Shown here in pieces: positions 7,317 through 16,233 of a stretch of DNA of 37,019 nt. Under the pieces are notes generated by a model. That model made no database searches. It saw only the letters and a program-made list of their open reading frames with translations, and was not told the origin of the DNA. Origin of the DNA: Ruminococcaceae bacterium UBA4871 (GTDB taxonomy: Bacteria > Bacillota > Clostridia > Oscillospirales > Acutalibacteraceae); the NCBI GenBank assembly GCA_002399445.1, contig DHDR01000030.1, forward strand, positions 1 through 37,019, read 5' to 3'. The position numbers were made by a program, and so were the translations under genes. Within the stretch, counting starts at the first letter, position 1. Each line of letters starts with the position of its first letter.

Positions 7317-8333
7317 ATGATTAAAGAAGCGATTGCACAGCTTGTTGAAAAAAAAGATCTTGACTACAAAACCGCCAATGAAGTCATGAACGAAATTATG
7401 AGCGGAAAAACGACACAGGCACAGATGGGGGCCTATCTGACTGCTCTGCGCATAAAAGGGGAGACGATTGAGGAGATTACCGCTTCTGCTGCGGGGATGC
7501 GTGCCCACTGCGTCAAATTGCTGCATGATATGGATGTGCTGGAAATCGTGGGAACCGGCGGGGACAACGCCAATTCTTTCAACATTTCGACTACATCCGC
7601 AATTGTGGCATCGGCGGCCGGTGTACCGGTAGCAAAACACGGCAATCGTGCCGCTTCCAGTAAATGCGGCGCTGCAGATGTGCTGGAAGCACTGGGCGTC
7701 AATATTACCCTGCCGCCGGAAAAAAGCACGGAATTGCTCAAAAAGATTAATTTGTGTTTCCTGTTTGCGCAGAATTATCATATTGCCATGAAATATGTTG
7801 CACCCGTCCGGAAAGAACTTGGAATCCGCACCGTGTTTAACATTCTCGGCCCACTTTCCAATCCGGCAGGCGCCAATATGGAGCTGATGGGTGTTTATGA
7901 GGAAGCGCTGGTGGAACCGCTGGCACGTGTGCTGACAAACCTCGGGGTTAAAAGCGGCATGGTCGTGTATGGGCAGGATCGGTTGGATGAAATTTCACTT
8001 TCTGCTCCCACTACCGTTTGTGAGCTGCAGGGGGGTCAGTATTGCTCCTATGTGATTCAGCCGGAAGATTTTGGCTTGACGCGCTGTCAGAAAGAAGACC
8101 TGGTCGGTGGTACACCGGAGCAGAATGCTGCTATTACCCGTGCAGTTCTGTCTGGTGAAAAAGGGCCAAAGCGAGATGCTGTGCTGCTGAATACCGCTGC
8201 TGCGCTGAAAATTGCGGGAAAAGTTTCCAGTATTGGCGGAGGTGTGCAGCTTGCTGCACAGACAATCGACAGCGGAGCGGCAAAAGCACAGTTGGAACAG
8301 TTTATCCGGCTTTCTAACGGAGAAAACGTATGA
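7317..8333 (+). CDS. trpD: Anthranilate phosphoribosyltransferase (TrpD)
   Basis: TrpD transfers the phosphoribosyl group of PRPP to anthranilate. The 338-residue product has the PRPP-binding glycine motif GTGGDNANSFNIST at residues 79-92 and the KHGNRAASSKCGAADVLEAL segment typical of the family, plus the NILGPLSNPA motif. AGGAGG lies nine bases before the ATG. It follows trpG after 56 bp and overlaps trpC by four bases (ATGA). No internal promoter is evident in the short gap. Confidence 0.97.
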   Translation: MIKEAIAQLVEKKDLDYKTANEVMNEIMSGKTTQAQMGAYLTALRIKGETIEEITASAAGMRAHCVKLLHDMDVLEIVGTGGDNANSFNISTTSAIVASAAGVPVAKHGNRAASSKCGAADVLEALGVNITLPPEKSTELLKKINLCFLFAQNYHIAMKYVAPVRKELGIRTVFNILGPLSNPAGANMELMGVYEEALVEPLARVLTNLGVKSGMVVYGQDRLDEISLSAPTTVCELQGGQYCSYVIQPEDFGLTRCQKEDLVGGTPEQNAAITRAVLSGEKGPKRDAVLLNTAAALKIAGKVSSIGGGVQLAAQTIDSGAAKAQLEQFIRLSNGENV

Positions 8334-9133
8334 TTTTGGATGATCTTGCCGCCGCCGCAAGAGAACGGGTGGCACAGCGGAAAACAAAGAAATCGTATGA
8401 ATCTTTATTGGCAGAAGCGGAAGCGCTGCCGGCGGACCGGACATTCCCATTTGAGCGTGCACTGAAACAGCCGGGACTTTCTTTTATCTGTGAAGTGAAA
8501 AAAGCTTCCCCCAGCAAAGGGCTGATTATGCCGGATTTTCCGTATCTGCAGATTGCAAAAGATTATGAGGAAGCGGGTGCGGCTGCCATTTCTGTGCTGA
8601 CAGAACCAAAGTGGTTTCTGGGAAGCGACCGGTATCTGCAGGAAATTGCACAAACGGTACAAATTCCTGTACTGCGCAAGGATTTTACGGTGGACCCGTA
8701 CATGATCTGCGAAGCAAAGCTGCTGGGCGCATCGGCTGTGCTGCTGATTTGTGCCATCCTAACAGACCGGGAACTGCGGGACTATCGGGAGTTGGCACAG
8801 CGACTGGGCCTTTCCGCTTTAGTAGAAGCCCATACGGAAGAAGAAGTGCAGCGGGCACTGGCATCTGGTGCAAGGATTGTCGGTGTCAACAATCGGAATT
8901 TGAAAAATTTTACCATTGACCTTTCTGCAGGAGAACGGCTGCGCAGGCTGGTGCCGTCGGATGTGGCTTTTGTTTCAGAAAGCGGCGTGAAAGGGTCAAA
9001 AGAAATTGCCGACGTTTGCCGGATGCAGGCGGATGCTGTCTTAGTTGGGGAAGCGCTCATGCGTGCCCCGAACCGGAAACAGCGTCTGCGGGAACTGCGT
9101 GGGAAGGGGGGAGCCGAATGTGACGAAAATTAA
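8330..9133 (+). CDS. trpC: Indole-3-glycerol phosphate synthase (TrpC)
   Basis: TrpC closes the indole ring of carboxyphenylamino-deoxyribulose phosphate with loss of CO2 and water. The 267-residue TIM-barrel product has the substrate-site motif CEVKKASPSKG at residues 54-64, the VLRKDF strand with the catalytic Lys, and GVNNRNL and SESGVK near the C-terminus. It is not fused to TrpF. It starts in an ATGA overlap with trpD and shares 14 nt with trpF, so coupling continues through the operon. Confidence 0.97.
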   Translation: MILDDLAAAARERVAQRKTKKSYESLLAEAEALPADRTFPFERALKQPGLSFICEVKKASPSKGLIMPDFPYLQIAKDYEEAGAAAISVLTEPKWFLGSDRYLQEIAQTVQIPVLRKDFTVDPYMICEAKLLGASAVLLICAILTDRELRDYRELAQRLGLSALVEAHTEEEVQRALASGARIVGVNNRNLKNFTIDLSAGERLRRLVPSDVAFVSESGVKGSKEIADVCRMQADAVLVGEALMRAPNRKQRLRELRGKGGAECDEN

Positions 9134-9713
9134 AGTATGCGGTCTGACACGGATGCAGGATATTCAAACTGTGAATGAGGCAGAACCGGATTACGTTGGG
9201 TTTGTATTTGCAGAAAGCCGCCGGAGAGTAACACCGCAGCAGGCGGCAGAACTCCGTGCCGCGCTTGCACCGGAAATTCTGCCGGTTGGTGTCTTTGTCA
9301 ATTCTGCAGTGGCAGAAATTCTGGCACTGCTGCAAAGCGGCACAATCACCATTGCCCAGCTGCATGGGCAGGAACCGGCAGAAAGTGTTCGGCAGATTCA
9401 GCAGGCCGGATTTCCGGTGATTCAGGCATTCCGTGTACAAAGCACGGCGGATATTGCCCGTGCGGAAGCCAGCCCGGCGGATTTTTTGCTGCTGGACAGC
9501 GGCGGCGGAACCGGAACGGCATTTGACTGGAGTTTGGTACCGCCGATTGACCGCCCGTGGTTTCTTGCAGGCGGGTTGACACCGGAAAATGTACAGGAAG
9601 CGGTGCGGAAGCTGCATCCTTGGGGGATGGATGTTTCCAGCGGTGTCGAAACTGACGGAAAGAAAGACAGAAATAAGATCTTTACGATAATCAGGAGGAT
9701 ACGAAATGGCTAA
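9120..9713 (+). CDS. trpF: Phosphoribosylanthranilate isomerase (TrpF)
   Basis: TrpF performs the Amadori rearrangement of phosphoribosylanthranilate. The 197-residue TIM barrel has the catalytic Cys in KVCGLT (C7) and the catalytic Asp in FLLLDSGGGTG near residue 121, with the phosphate site LAGGLTPENV and SSGVET near the end. A GTG at 9120 is the best start because GGGGGAG lies about eight bases upstream and the protein then has the usual length; the frame is open further upstream to 9045. It overlaps trpC by 14 nt and trpB by 8 nt. Confidence 0.95.
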   Translation: MTKIKVCGLTRMQDIQTVNEAEPDYVGFVFAESRRRVTPQQAAELRAALAPEILPVGVFVNSAVAEILALLQSGTITIAQLHGQEPAESVRQIQQAGFPVIQAFRVQSTADIARAEASPADFLLLDSGGGTGTAFDWSLVPPIDRPWFLAGGLTPENVQEAVRKLHPWGMDVSSGVETDGKKDRNKIFTIIRRIRNG

Positions 9714-10890
9714 AGGAAGATATGGCGAATTCGGCGGGCAGTATGTTCCGGAAACGCTGATGCATGAGCTGCACCGGCTGGAAGACGCCTACGAATATTA
9801 TAAAAAAGACCCGCAGTTCAGGAAAGAACTGCATGACCTTTTCTGTAATTATGCAAACCGTCCGTCCCTGCTTTATTATGCAGAGAAAATGACAAAAGAC
9901 CTCGGCGGTGCGAAAATTTACCTTAAGCGCGAGGATCTGAACCATACGGGCTCCCATAAAATCAATAACGTGCTTGGGCAGACACTGCTTGCAAAAAAAA
10001 TGGGAAAAACACGCATTATTGCAGAGACTGGCGCGGGCCAGCACGGCGTTGCGGCTGCAACCGGAGCGGCATTGCTTGACATGGAATGCGAAGTCTTTAT
10101 GGGCGTGAAAGATACCGAACGGCAGGCGCTGAATGTTTACCGCATGGAGCTGCTGGGTGCAAAGGTACATCCGGTCACGACAGGAACAGGCACACTGAAG
10201 GATGCGGTTAATGAAGCCATGCGGAACTGGACCACCCGTGTGGACGACACCGCCTATGTAATAGGTTCGGTTATGGGACCGCACCCTTATCCCATGATGG
10301 TGCGCGACTTTCAAAGTATCATCAGCAAAGAAGCAAGGGAACAGATTCTGAAGACAGAGGGCAAGCTGCCGGATGCGGTGCTTGCCTGTGTCGGCGGCGG
10401 AAGCAATGCGATGGGGATGTTTTACAATTTTATACCTGATAAAGAAGTTAAACTCATTGGCTGCGAAGCGGCCGGACGCGGTGTGAATACCGCGCAGACG
10501 GCAGCAACGATTGCCACCGGAAAATACGGCGTTTTTCATGGCATGAAGTCCTATTTCTGCCAGAACAAATATGGCCAGATTGCGCCGGTCTATTCGATTT
10601 CCGCCGGCTTGGATTATCCGGGAATCGGGCCGGAACATGCCTATCTTTACGAAACCGGCCGTGCGCAGTATGTGCCCATCACCGATGATGAAGCAGTGGA
10701 CGCCTTTGAGTACCTTGCCCGTACAGAAGGAATTATCTGTGCAATTGAGAGTGCACATGCAGTGGCCTATGCGAGAAAACTGGCCCCAACCATGCGGAAA
10801 GACCAAAGCATGATTATCTGCCTTTCCGGACGGGGCGATAAAGACGTGGCGGCAATGGCACGTTACAGGGGGAGGAACGTTACAGAATGA
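9706..10890 (+). CDS. trpB: Tryptophan synthase beta subunit (TrpB)
   Basis: TrpB joins indole, channelled from TrpA, with serine using pyridoxal phosphate. The 394-residue product is of the standard TrpB1 type. The PLP lysine is K85 in HTGSHKINN, the catalytic-site segment ETGAGQHGVA follows near residue 107, and the cofactor-phosphate loop is VGGGSNAMG. AGGAGG precedes the ATG. It overlaps trpF by 8 nt and trpA by 4 nt (ATGA). A long antisense frame spans this gene but looks like a coding shadow. Confidence 0.98.
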   Translation: MAKGRYGEFGGQYVPETLMHELHRLEDAYEYYKKDPQFRKELHDLFCNYANRPSLLYYAEKMTKDLGGAKIYLKREDLNHTGSHKINNVLGQTLLAKKMGKTRIIAETGAGQHGVAAATGAALLDMECEVFMGVKDTERQALNVYRMELLGAKVHPVTTGTGTLKDAVNEAMRNWTTRVDDTAYVIGSVMGPHPYPMMVRDFQSIISKEAREQILKTEGKLPDAVLACVGGGSNAMGMFYNFIPDKEVKLIGCEAAGRGVNTAQTAATIATGKYGVFHGMKSYFCQNKYGQIAPVYSISAGLDYPGIGPEHAYLYETGRAQYVPITDDEAVDAFEYLARTEGIICAIESAHAVAYARKLAPTMRKDQSMIICLSGRGDKDVAAMARYRGRNVTE

Positions 10891-11663
10891 ACAGAATAGG
10901 AAAGGCATTTGAACATGGGAAAGCATTTATTGGGTTCCTCACAGCGGGGGATCCTTCCCTGGAAAAAACAGAAGAGTTTGCGCTGGAAATGGCCCGGGCC
11001 GGCTGTGACCTGATTGAAATCGGCATCCCGTTTTCCGACCCGATTGCAGAGGGACCGGTCATTCAGGAGGCAGATCTGCGCTCGCTTTCCGCCGGCACCA
11101 CAACTGACGGGGTTTTTAGGATGGCTGCGGATCTGCGCCGTAAAACAGACGTTCCGCTGGTATTTATGACTTACTATAATCCGGTTTTCAGCTATGGCAA
11201 CGAGAAATTTTTTGCCAACTGTCGGGAAAGCGGTATTGACGGTATTATTGTGCCGGATCTGCCCTTTGAAGAGAAAGGCGAAATTACAGAAGTTGCTGCA
11301 AAAAACGGCATTCAGGTCATTTCTATGATTGCGCCGACTTCTCAGGAACGCATCCGCATGATTGCCAAAGAATCGGAAGGGTTTCTGTATGTGGTGTCCT
11401 CCCTCGGTGTGACGGGAGTGCGGACAAAAATTGAAACAGACCTCAGTGCAATCCTGAAAATTGTGCGGGAAAGTACGGATACTCCTGCGGCGGTCGGTTT
11501 TGGTATCAGTACGCCGGAACAGGCGGAAAAAATCGGCAGGACTGCAGACGGCGTCATTGTAGGCAGCGCCATTGTGAAGCTAATTGCCAAATATGGGACG
11601 AATGCTGGAAAATATGTTTATGATTATGTCAAATCTATGAAAGATGCCCTGAAACGTATTTAG
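10887..11663 (+). CDS. trpA: Tryptophan synthase alpha subunit (TrpA)
   Basis: TrpA cleaves indole-3-glycerol phosphate to indole and glyceraldehyde 3-phosphate in complex with TrpB. The 258-residue product has the signature LIEIGIPFSDPIAEGPVIQ. E44 corresponds to catalytic Glu49 of the Salmonella enzyme. The residue equivalent to Asp60 is Glu (E55, in IAEGP instead of LADGP), a conservative change at a catalytic position. The phosphate-binding loops (GVTGVR, GFGIST, VGSAIV) are intact. It is the last gene of the operon and is followed by a strong terminator. Confidence 0.96.
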   Translation: MNRIGKAFEHGKAFIGFLTAGDPSLEKTEEFALEMARAGCDLIEIGIPFSDPIAEGPVIQEADLRSLSAGTTTDGVFRMAADLRRKTDVPLVFMTYYNPVFSYGNEKFFANCRESGIDGIIVPDLPFEEKGEITEVAAKNGIQVISMIAPTSQERIRMIAKESEGFLYVVSSLGVTGVRTKIETDLSAILKIVRESTDTPAAVGFGISTPEQAEKIGRTADGVIVGSAIVKLIAKYGTNAGKYVYDYVKSMKDALKRI

Positions 11664-11670
11664 GCCTGTA

Positions 11671-11703
11671 AAAAGCCGCATTTTTTGGAGTGCGGCTTTT
11701 TTT
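11671..11703 (+). terminator. trp operon terminator
   Basis: AAAAGCCGCA (11671-11680) pairs perfectly with TGCGGCTTTT (11691-11700) across a ten-base loop and runs into a T-tract. It lies eight bases past the trpA stop. Confidence 0.92.
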
Positions 11704-11723
11704 ACACAACTTTCCGGAATAAG

Positions 11724-11752
11724 TTGACGAATTCCTACGTGCAGCGTACAAT
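11724..11752 (+). promoter_or_regulatory. Promoter of the aminotransferase gene
   Basis: TTGACG (11724-11729) and TACAAT (11747-11752) are spaced by 17 bp, directly after the trp terminator, so the next gene is a separate transcription unit. Confidence 0.75.
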
Positions 11753-11807
11753 TTAACAAAGAATTCAAAAAAATGATACTTTGGAGCGCAGAATAGGAGT
11801 CGTTAAC

Positions 11808-12977
11808 ATGCAGTTTGCAAAGAGAATGGAACAGTTCCGGGAAGGCATATTTTCGGAATTGCTGACACTAAAAAAGGAAAAAGAAAAGCAGGGCACCACC
11901 GTCATTGACTTGAGTGTTGGAACACCGAATATTCCGCCGGAAAACCGGATTCGACATGCGCTGGCTGCGGCGGCAGAGGACCCAAAGCAGTATATTTATG
12001 CCATCAACGACACGGCAAAACTGCAGCAGGCGGTTGCCCAGTGGTATCAGCGCCGGTACGGTGTTCAGCTGAATCCGGAAACGCAGATTGAGTCCCTGCT
12101 GGGGTCTCAGGAAGGCTTGACACACATTGCGCTTTCAATTGTCGACCCGGGTGATACCGTACTGGTTCCAGACCCCTGCTATCCGGCTTTCAGCTGCGGA
12201 CCGATGCTTGCCGGTGCACGCCTTTGCTGGATGCCGATGAAAAAAGAGAACCATTATCTCATCGACTTTGATGCTATTCCGGAAGAAGAGGCAAAAGCCG
12301 CTAAACTCATGATCGTTTCTTATCCGAACAATCCTACCACGGCGGTCGCGCCGGACTGGTTTTATGAAAAACTGATTGCTTTTGCCCAAAAGTATAACAT
12401 TATTGTGCTGCATGACAATGCATACAGCGAGCTGGTTTTTGACGGTAAGACCTGCGGCAGTTTTCTGCGCTTCCCGGGTGCCATAGATGTCGGTGTGGAA
12501 TTCAATTCTTTGAGCAAAACCTACGGTATGGCCGGTGCGCGGGTTGGTTTCTGTGTAGGAAATCAACAGGTTGTTTCCATGCTTAAAAAGCTGAAATCCA
12601 ATTTGGATTACGGCATGTTCCTGCCGATTCAGCGGGCCGCTGTGGAAGCAATTACAGGGGAACAATCTTGTGTGCAGCGGACCTGTGCGGCCTATGAGAA
12701 ACGCCGGGATTTTTTGTGGGAACAGTTTGAAAAGCTCGGCTGGCATTTTGAAAAACCGGCTGCCACAATGTTTGTCTGGGCACCGATTCCCGAAAAATAT
12801 GGAATGGACGATAAACGCTTTACACTGGACCTGATTCAGCAGGCTGGCGTTCTAGTCACGCCCGGCAGAGCATTTGGGCCAAGTGGGAAGGGCCATGTCC
12901 GAATGGCACTGGTGCAGGAGAAGGCAGCTTTGCAGGAAGCTGCAGAACGGATGAGCAAGACCAATATTTTCAACTGA
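11808..12977 (+). CDS. Class I/II (fold type I) PLP aminotransferase
   Basis: The 389-residue product is a fold-type-I aminotransferase of the aspartate/LL-diaminopimelate aminotransferase superfamily. Visible are YPNNPT (172-177), DNAYSEL (203-209), the PLP lysine in SLSKTYGMAGARVGF (K237) and the C-terminal VRMALV substrate arginine region. The start ATG at 11808 has AGGAG about nine bases upstream; an upstream in-frame TTG at 11781 is unlikely. Its own promoter and its position after the trp operon suggest amino-acid metabolism, possibly of aromatic or aspartate-family substrates. The sequence does not settle the substrate. Confidence 0.88.
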   Translation: MQFAKRMEQFREGIFSELLTLKKEKEKQGTTVIDLSVGTPNIPPENRIRHALAAAAEDPKQYIYAINDTAKLQQAVAQWYQRRYGVQLNPETQIESLLGSQEGLTHIALSIVDPGDTVLVPDPCYPAFSCGPMLAGARLCWMPMKKENHYLIDFDAIPEEEAKAAKLMIVSYPNNPTTAVAPDWFYEKLIAFAQKYNIIVLHDNAYSELVFDGKTCGSFLRFPGAIDVGVEFNSLSKTYGMAGARVGFCVGNQQVVSMLKKLKSNLDYGMFLPIQRAAVEAITGEQSCVQRTCAAYEKRRDFLWEQFEKLGWHFEKPAATMFVWAPIPEKYGMDDKRFTLDLIQQAGVLVTPGRAFGPSGKGHVRMALVQEKAALQEAAERMSKTNIFN

Positions 12978-13005
12978 ATTACAGGAAACGGTTGAAAACT
13001 TTTGC

Positions 13006-13034
13006 TTGACAAGTTTCCTTTTATCCGTTATTCT
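13006..13034 (+). promoter_or_regulatory. Promoter of the pflA-pflB unit
   Basis: TTGACA (13006-13011) and TATTCT (13029-13034) are spaced by 17 bp. Transcription should begin near 13041, just upstream of the riboswitch. Confidence 0.8.
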
Positions 13035-13047
13035 AAGCCTATAGCAG

Positions 13048-13141
13048 CCATACAACTGACGGAAGTGGAGAATACCACATGAAGTATGGTGAAGAAATGC
13101 CGACCGTCTGGGCGAAAACCCGGATGGTGCGGCATTTTTTT
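13048..13141 (+). promoter_or_regulatory. ZTP (pfl-motif) riboswitch with overlapping terminator
   Basis: ZTP riboswitches sense the purine intermediate AICAR triphosphate (ZTP/ZMP), which accumulates when 10-formyl-tetrahydrofolate is short, and turn on one-carbon genes. The aptamer shows AACTGACGGAAGTGG (13054-13068), a GTGG/CCAC hairpin (near 13065-13079) and the conserved GCCGACCGTCTGGGC (13099-13113). The terminator arms ATGCCGACCGTCTGGG and CCCGGATGGTGCGGCAT (13097-13135) reuse the conserved 3' part of the aptamer and run into seven Ts, which fits transcription antitermination on ligand binding. The genes downstream, pflA and pflB, are those for which the motif was named. Confidence 0.9.
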
Positions 13142-13176
13142 GTACGTACCTCCGGAACAGAAAAGGAGGCAATAAT

Positions 13177-13890
13177 TTGGTATTCGGAAAAATTCATTCG
13201 GTAGAAACCATGGGAATGGTGGATGGGCCTGGCATCCGGGTGGTCGTTTTTCTGCAGGGGTGTGCCCTGCGGTGCCTGTTTTGTCACAATCCGGACACAT
13301 GGGAAACGAACAGCCCGTCTGCAGAGGAAGTTTCCCCGAAAGATCTGGTCAAAAAGATTGTTCGGTATAAGCCATACTTTGCAAATGACGGCGGCGTCAC
13401 GTTTTCCGGTGGGGAGCCGCTGCTGCAGCCGGAATTTCTGTTGGAAACACTGAGGCGCTGCCGGGAAGCGGGCATTCATACCTGTCTGGACACGGCCGGA
13501 TGCGGAAAAGGCAGCTATGAGAAAATCCTGCAGTACACCGATCTGATTCTGTATGATGTGAAGCAGATTACCGAGGAAAATTACCGAAAAATGACCGGAC
13601 GCGGTTGGGAAGAAACCAAAAGATTTCTGCAGGCCGTGCAGAAAGCCGGTACGCCGGTCTGGGTGCGGCAGGTTGTGGTGCCGGGTTTGACAGACGGGGA
13701 AGCTTATATGGAAGCGCTGCAGACATTTATCCGCACCTATGTGCCGAATGTGCAGAAAGTGGAACTTCTGCCGTATCATCTGCTGGGTGTGCATAAGTAT
13801 GAAGTGATGGGGCTCCCTTACCGGCTGAAGGGGGTGCCGGCAATGGATACGAAAAAGACACGGATGTGGCAGGAAAAATATTTTTCATAA
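13177..13890 (+). CDS. pflA: Pyruvate formate-lyase activating enzyme (PflA), radical SAM
   Basis: PflA uses a [4Fe-4S] cluster and S-adenosylmethionine to make the glycyl radical on PflB. The 237-residue product has the cluster motif CALRCLFC (CxxxCxxC), the N-terminal DGPGIR segment of the family, and FSGGEPLLQ for SAM binding. The start is TTG at 13177, with AGGAGG seven bases before it; there is no good ATG nearby. It lies upstream of pflB (88-bp gap) and under the ZTP riboswitch. Confidence 0.96.
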   Translation: MVFGKIHSVETMGMVDGPGIRVVVFLQGCALRCLFCHNPDTWETNSPSAEEVSPKDLVKKIVRYKPYFANDGGVTFSGGEPLLQPEFLLETLRRCREAGIHTCLDTAGCGKGSYEKILQYTDLILYDVKQITEENYRKMTGRGWEETKRFLQAVQKAGTPVWVRQVVVPGLTDGEAYMEALQTFIRTYVPNVQKVELLPYHLLGVHKYEVMGLPYRLKGVPAMDTKKTRMWQEKYFS

Positions 13891-13978
13891 AAGAGTTTTG
13901 CCTCACGATTCTTTTCCTTCTCAAACAACAGGAATACTAAATGAAAAGCTGAAATAAAACCCAATTTGGAGGTATACA

Positions 13979-16210
13979 ATGACAAGTGCATGGAACGGAT
14001 TTACAGAAGGACGCTGGCAGAGAGAAATTGATGTACGCAGCTTTATTCAGAAAAATTATACGCTTTATGAGGGCGATGAGAGTTTTCTGGCCGGACCAAG
14101 CGAAAAAACAATGAAAGTTTGGAATAAATGCAAAGATCTGCTGCAGCAGGAACTGAAAAAAGGCGGTGTACTGGATGTGGAGACACACCGCATTTCCGGT
14201 ATTAACAATTTTGAGCCGGGCTATATCGACCGTGAAAATGAAGTGATTGTCGGGCTGCAGACCGATGCACCGCTCAAGCGTATGGTGAACCTTTACGGCG
14301 GCATGCGCATGGCAAAACAAAGTCTGGAACAGTATGGCTATCAGCTGGATCCGGAAATTGACCGGCATTTCAGCGCATATCGCAAAACACACAATCAGGG
14401 CGTTTTTGACGCTTATCCGAAACGTGTGCGCACGGCACGGCACGTAGGCCTGCTCACCGGCCTGCCGGACGCTTACGGCCGCGGACGGATTATCGGTGAT
14501 TATCGGCGGATTGCCCTTTATGGGACAGATTATTTAATTGAACAGAAGAAAAAAGACTTTGGTGAACTGGATGGCCCGATGGATGAAGAGCGCATCCGCC
14601 TGAGCGAAGAGGTCAGCGAGCAGATTCGTGCCCTGAAAGAAATTGCTGAAATGGCTGCTTCCTATGAGGTGGATATTACCAAACCGGCAGAAACCGCACA
14701 GGAAGCTGTGCAGGCGGTCTATATGGGTTATCTTGCTGGTGTCAAGGAAAACAACGGTGCCGCAACCAGTCTGGGACGCACCTCCACTTTTCTGGATATC
14801 TATATTCAGCGCGATTTGGAAAATGGGACGCTGACCGAACAGGGCGCACAGGAGCTCATCGATCAGTTTATTATTAAACTGCGGCTGGTGCGCCACCTGC
14901 GCACGCCGGAATACGATGAGTTGTTCGGCGGCGATCCGACATGGGTTACGGAATCTATTGGCGGCGTCGGGGTCAACGGCCGTCCCATGGTTACGAAAAA
15001 CTCTTTCCGGTACCTGCATACCCTGATCAATCTGGGCACTGCGCCGGAACCGAACTTGACGGTACTGTGGAGCGAACATTTGCCGGAGGCATTCAAACGT
15101 TACTGTGCTAAAATTTCCATCGCAACGGATTCTATTCAATATGAAAATGATGATATTATGCGGCCGATTTACGGTGACGATTATGCAATTGCCTGCTGCG
15201 TTTCCGCCATGAAGGTCGGGAAGCAGATGCAGTTCTTCGGTGCGCGGTGCAATCTGGCAAAAAGCCTGCTGCTGGCTATAAACGGCGGCGTAGATGAACG
15301 CATGGGTATGCAGGTGGTTCCGGGTATTGAACCGATGACAGATGAAGTGCTGGATTATGAAAAAGTCTGGGACAATTACCGGAAAGTGATGCAATATGTC
15401 GCACAACTGTATACGGATGCCAACAATATTATCCATTATATGCATGATAAGTATGCCTATGAAGCAAGCCAGATGGCCCTGCATGATACTCGTGTGGAGC
15501 GCCTGATGGCCTTTGGAATAGCCGGACTCTCCGCTGCTGCCGATTCGCTTTCTGCCATTCGATATGCAAAAGTGTATCCGGTCCGCGATGAAAAAGGGAT
15601 AGCGGTTGATTTCCGCACAGAAGGGAAATTCCCGCAGTACGGCAATGATGATGACCGTGCGGATGACCTTGCTGTCGATATCGTGGAGTACTTTATCAGT
15701 GAACTGAAGAAGCATCCGCTTTACCGCGGAGCGAAACATACACTTTCTGCGCTGACGATTACGAGCAATGTCATGTATGGGAAAAAGACCGGCACTACGC
15801 CGGACGGCCGCAAGAAAGGGCAGCCGCTGGCACCCGGCGCAAATCCGATGCACGGACGTGACCACTCTGGTGCGCTGGCTTCCCTCAACAGTGTGGCAAA
15901 AATCCCTTACCGGGATGTCTGCCAAGATGGTATTTCCAATACTTTTTCCATTGTTCCGGCAGCGCTCGGTCCGGATGCAGAACAGCGGGTCACCAACTTG
16001 GTTTCTCTGCTAAACGGCTATTTCAGCCAAGGAGCACATCATCTGAATGTCAATGTAATGAACCGTGAAACGTTAGTAGACGCTATGGACCATCCGGAGA
16101 AATACCCGACGCTGACGATTCGGGTTTCCGGCTATGCGGTCAACTTTATCCGGCTGTCCCGCGAACAGCAGGAAGAGGTCGTTGCCCGCACATTCCATGA
16201 GAGTATCTGA
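13979..16210 (+). CDS. pflB: Formate C-acetyltransferase (pyruvate formate-lyase, PflB)
   Basis: PflB converts pyruvate and CoA to acetyl-CoA and formate without oxygen, supplying fermentation carbon and formate for formyl-tetrahydrofolate. The 743-residue product has the catalytic cysteine pair C406-C407 in YAIACCVSAM and the radical glycine G718 in RVSGYAVNF, both expected for genuine PFL rather than glycerol or choline lyases. TTGGAGG precedes the ATG. It shares the ZTP-controlled transcript with pflA, and no terminator or promoter is visible in the 88-bp gap. Confidence 0.98.
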   Translation: MTSAWNGFTEGRWQREIDVRSFIQKNYTLYEGDESFLAGPSEKTMKVWNKCKDLLQQELKKGGVLDVETHRISGINNFEPGYIDRENEVIVGLQTDAPLKRMVNLYGGMRMAKQSLEQYGYQLDPEIDRHFSAYRKTHNQGVFDAYPKRVRTARHVGLLTGLPDAYGRGRIIGDYRRIALYGTDYLIEQKKKDFGELDGPMDEERIRLSEEVSEQIRALKEIAEMAASYEVDITKPAETAQEAVQAVYMGYLAGVKENNGAATSLGRTSTFLDIYIQRDLENGTLTEQGAQELIDQFIIKLRLVRHLRTPEYDELFGGDPTWVTESIGGVGVNGRPMVTKNSFRYLHTLINLGTAPEPNLTVLWSEHLPEAFKRYCAKISIATDSIQYENDDIMRPIYGDDYAIACCVSAMKVGKQMQFFGARCNLAKSLLLAINGGVDERMGMQVVPGIEPMTDEVLDYEKVWDNYRKVMQYVAQLYTDANNIIHYMHDKYAYEASQMALHDTRVERLMAFGIAGLSAAADSLSAIRYAKVYPVRDEKGIAVDFRTEGKFPQYGNDDDRADDLAVDIVEYFISELKKHPLYRGAKHTLSALTITSNVMYGKKTGTTPDGRKKGQPLAPGANPMHGRDHSGALASLNSVAKIPYRDVCQDGISNTFSIVPAALGPDAEQRVTNLVSLLNGYFSQGAHHLNVNVMNRETLVDAMDHPEKYPTLTIRVSGYAVNFIRLSREQQEEVVARTFHESI

Positions 16211-16233
16211 CTAAAAGAGACAGGTGATTCGAA

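Noticed and set aside
9691..10926. 411-codon open frame antisense to trpB
   Set aside because: It mirrors trpB exactly, has no ribosome site and reads as Cys/His/Phe-rich shadow sequence; trpB is certain.
14534..15925. 463-codon open frame antisense to pflB
   Set aside because: It lies wholly inside pflB on the opposite strand, has no recognisable motif and is a codon-bias shadow.
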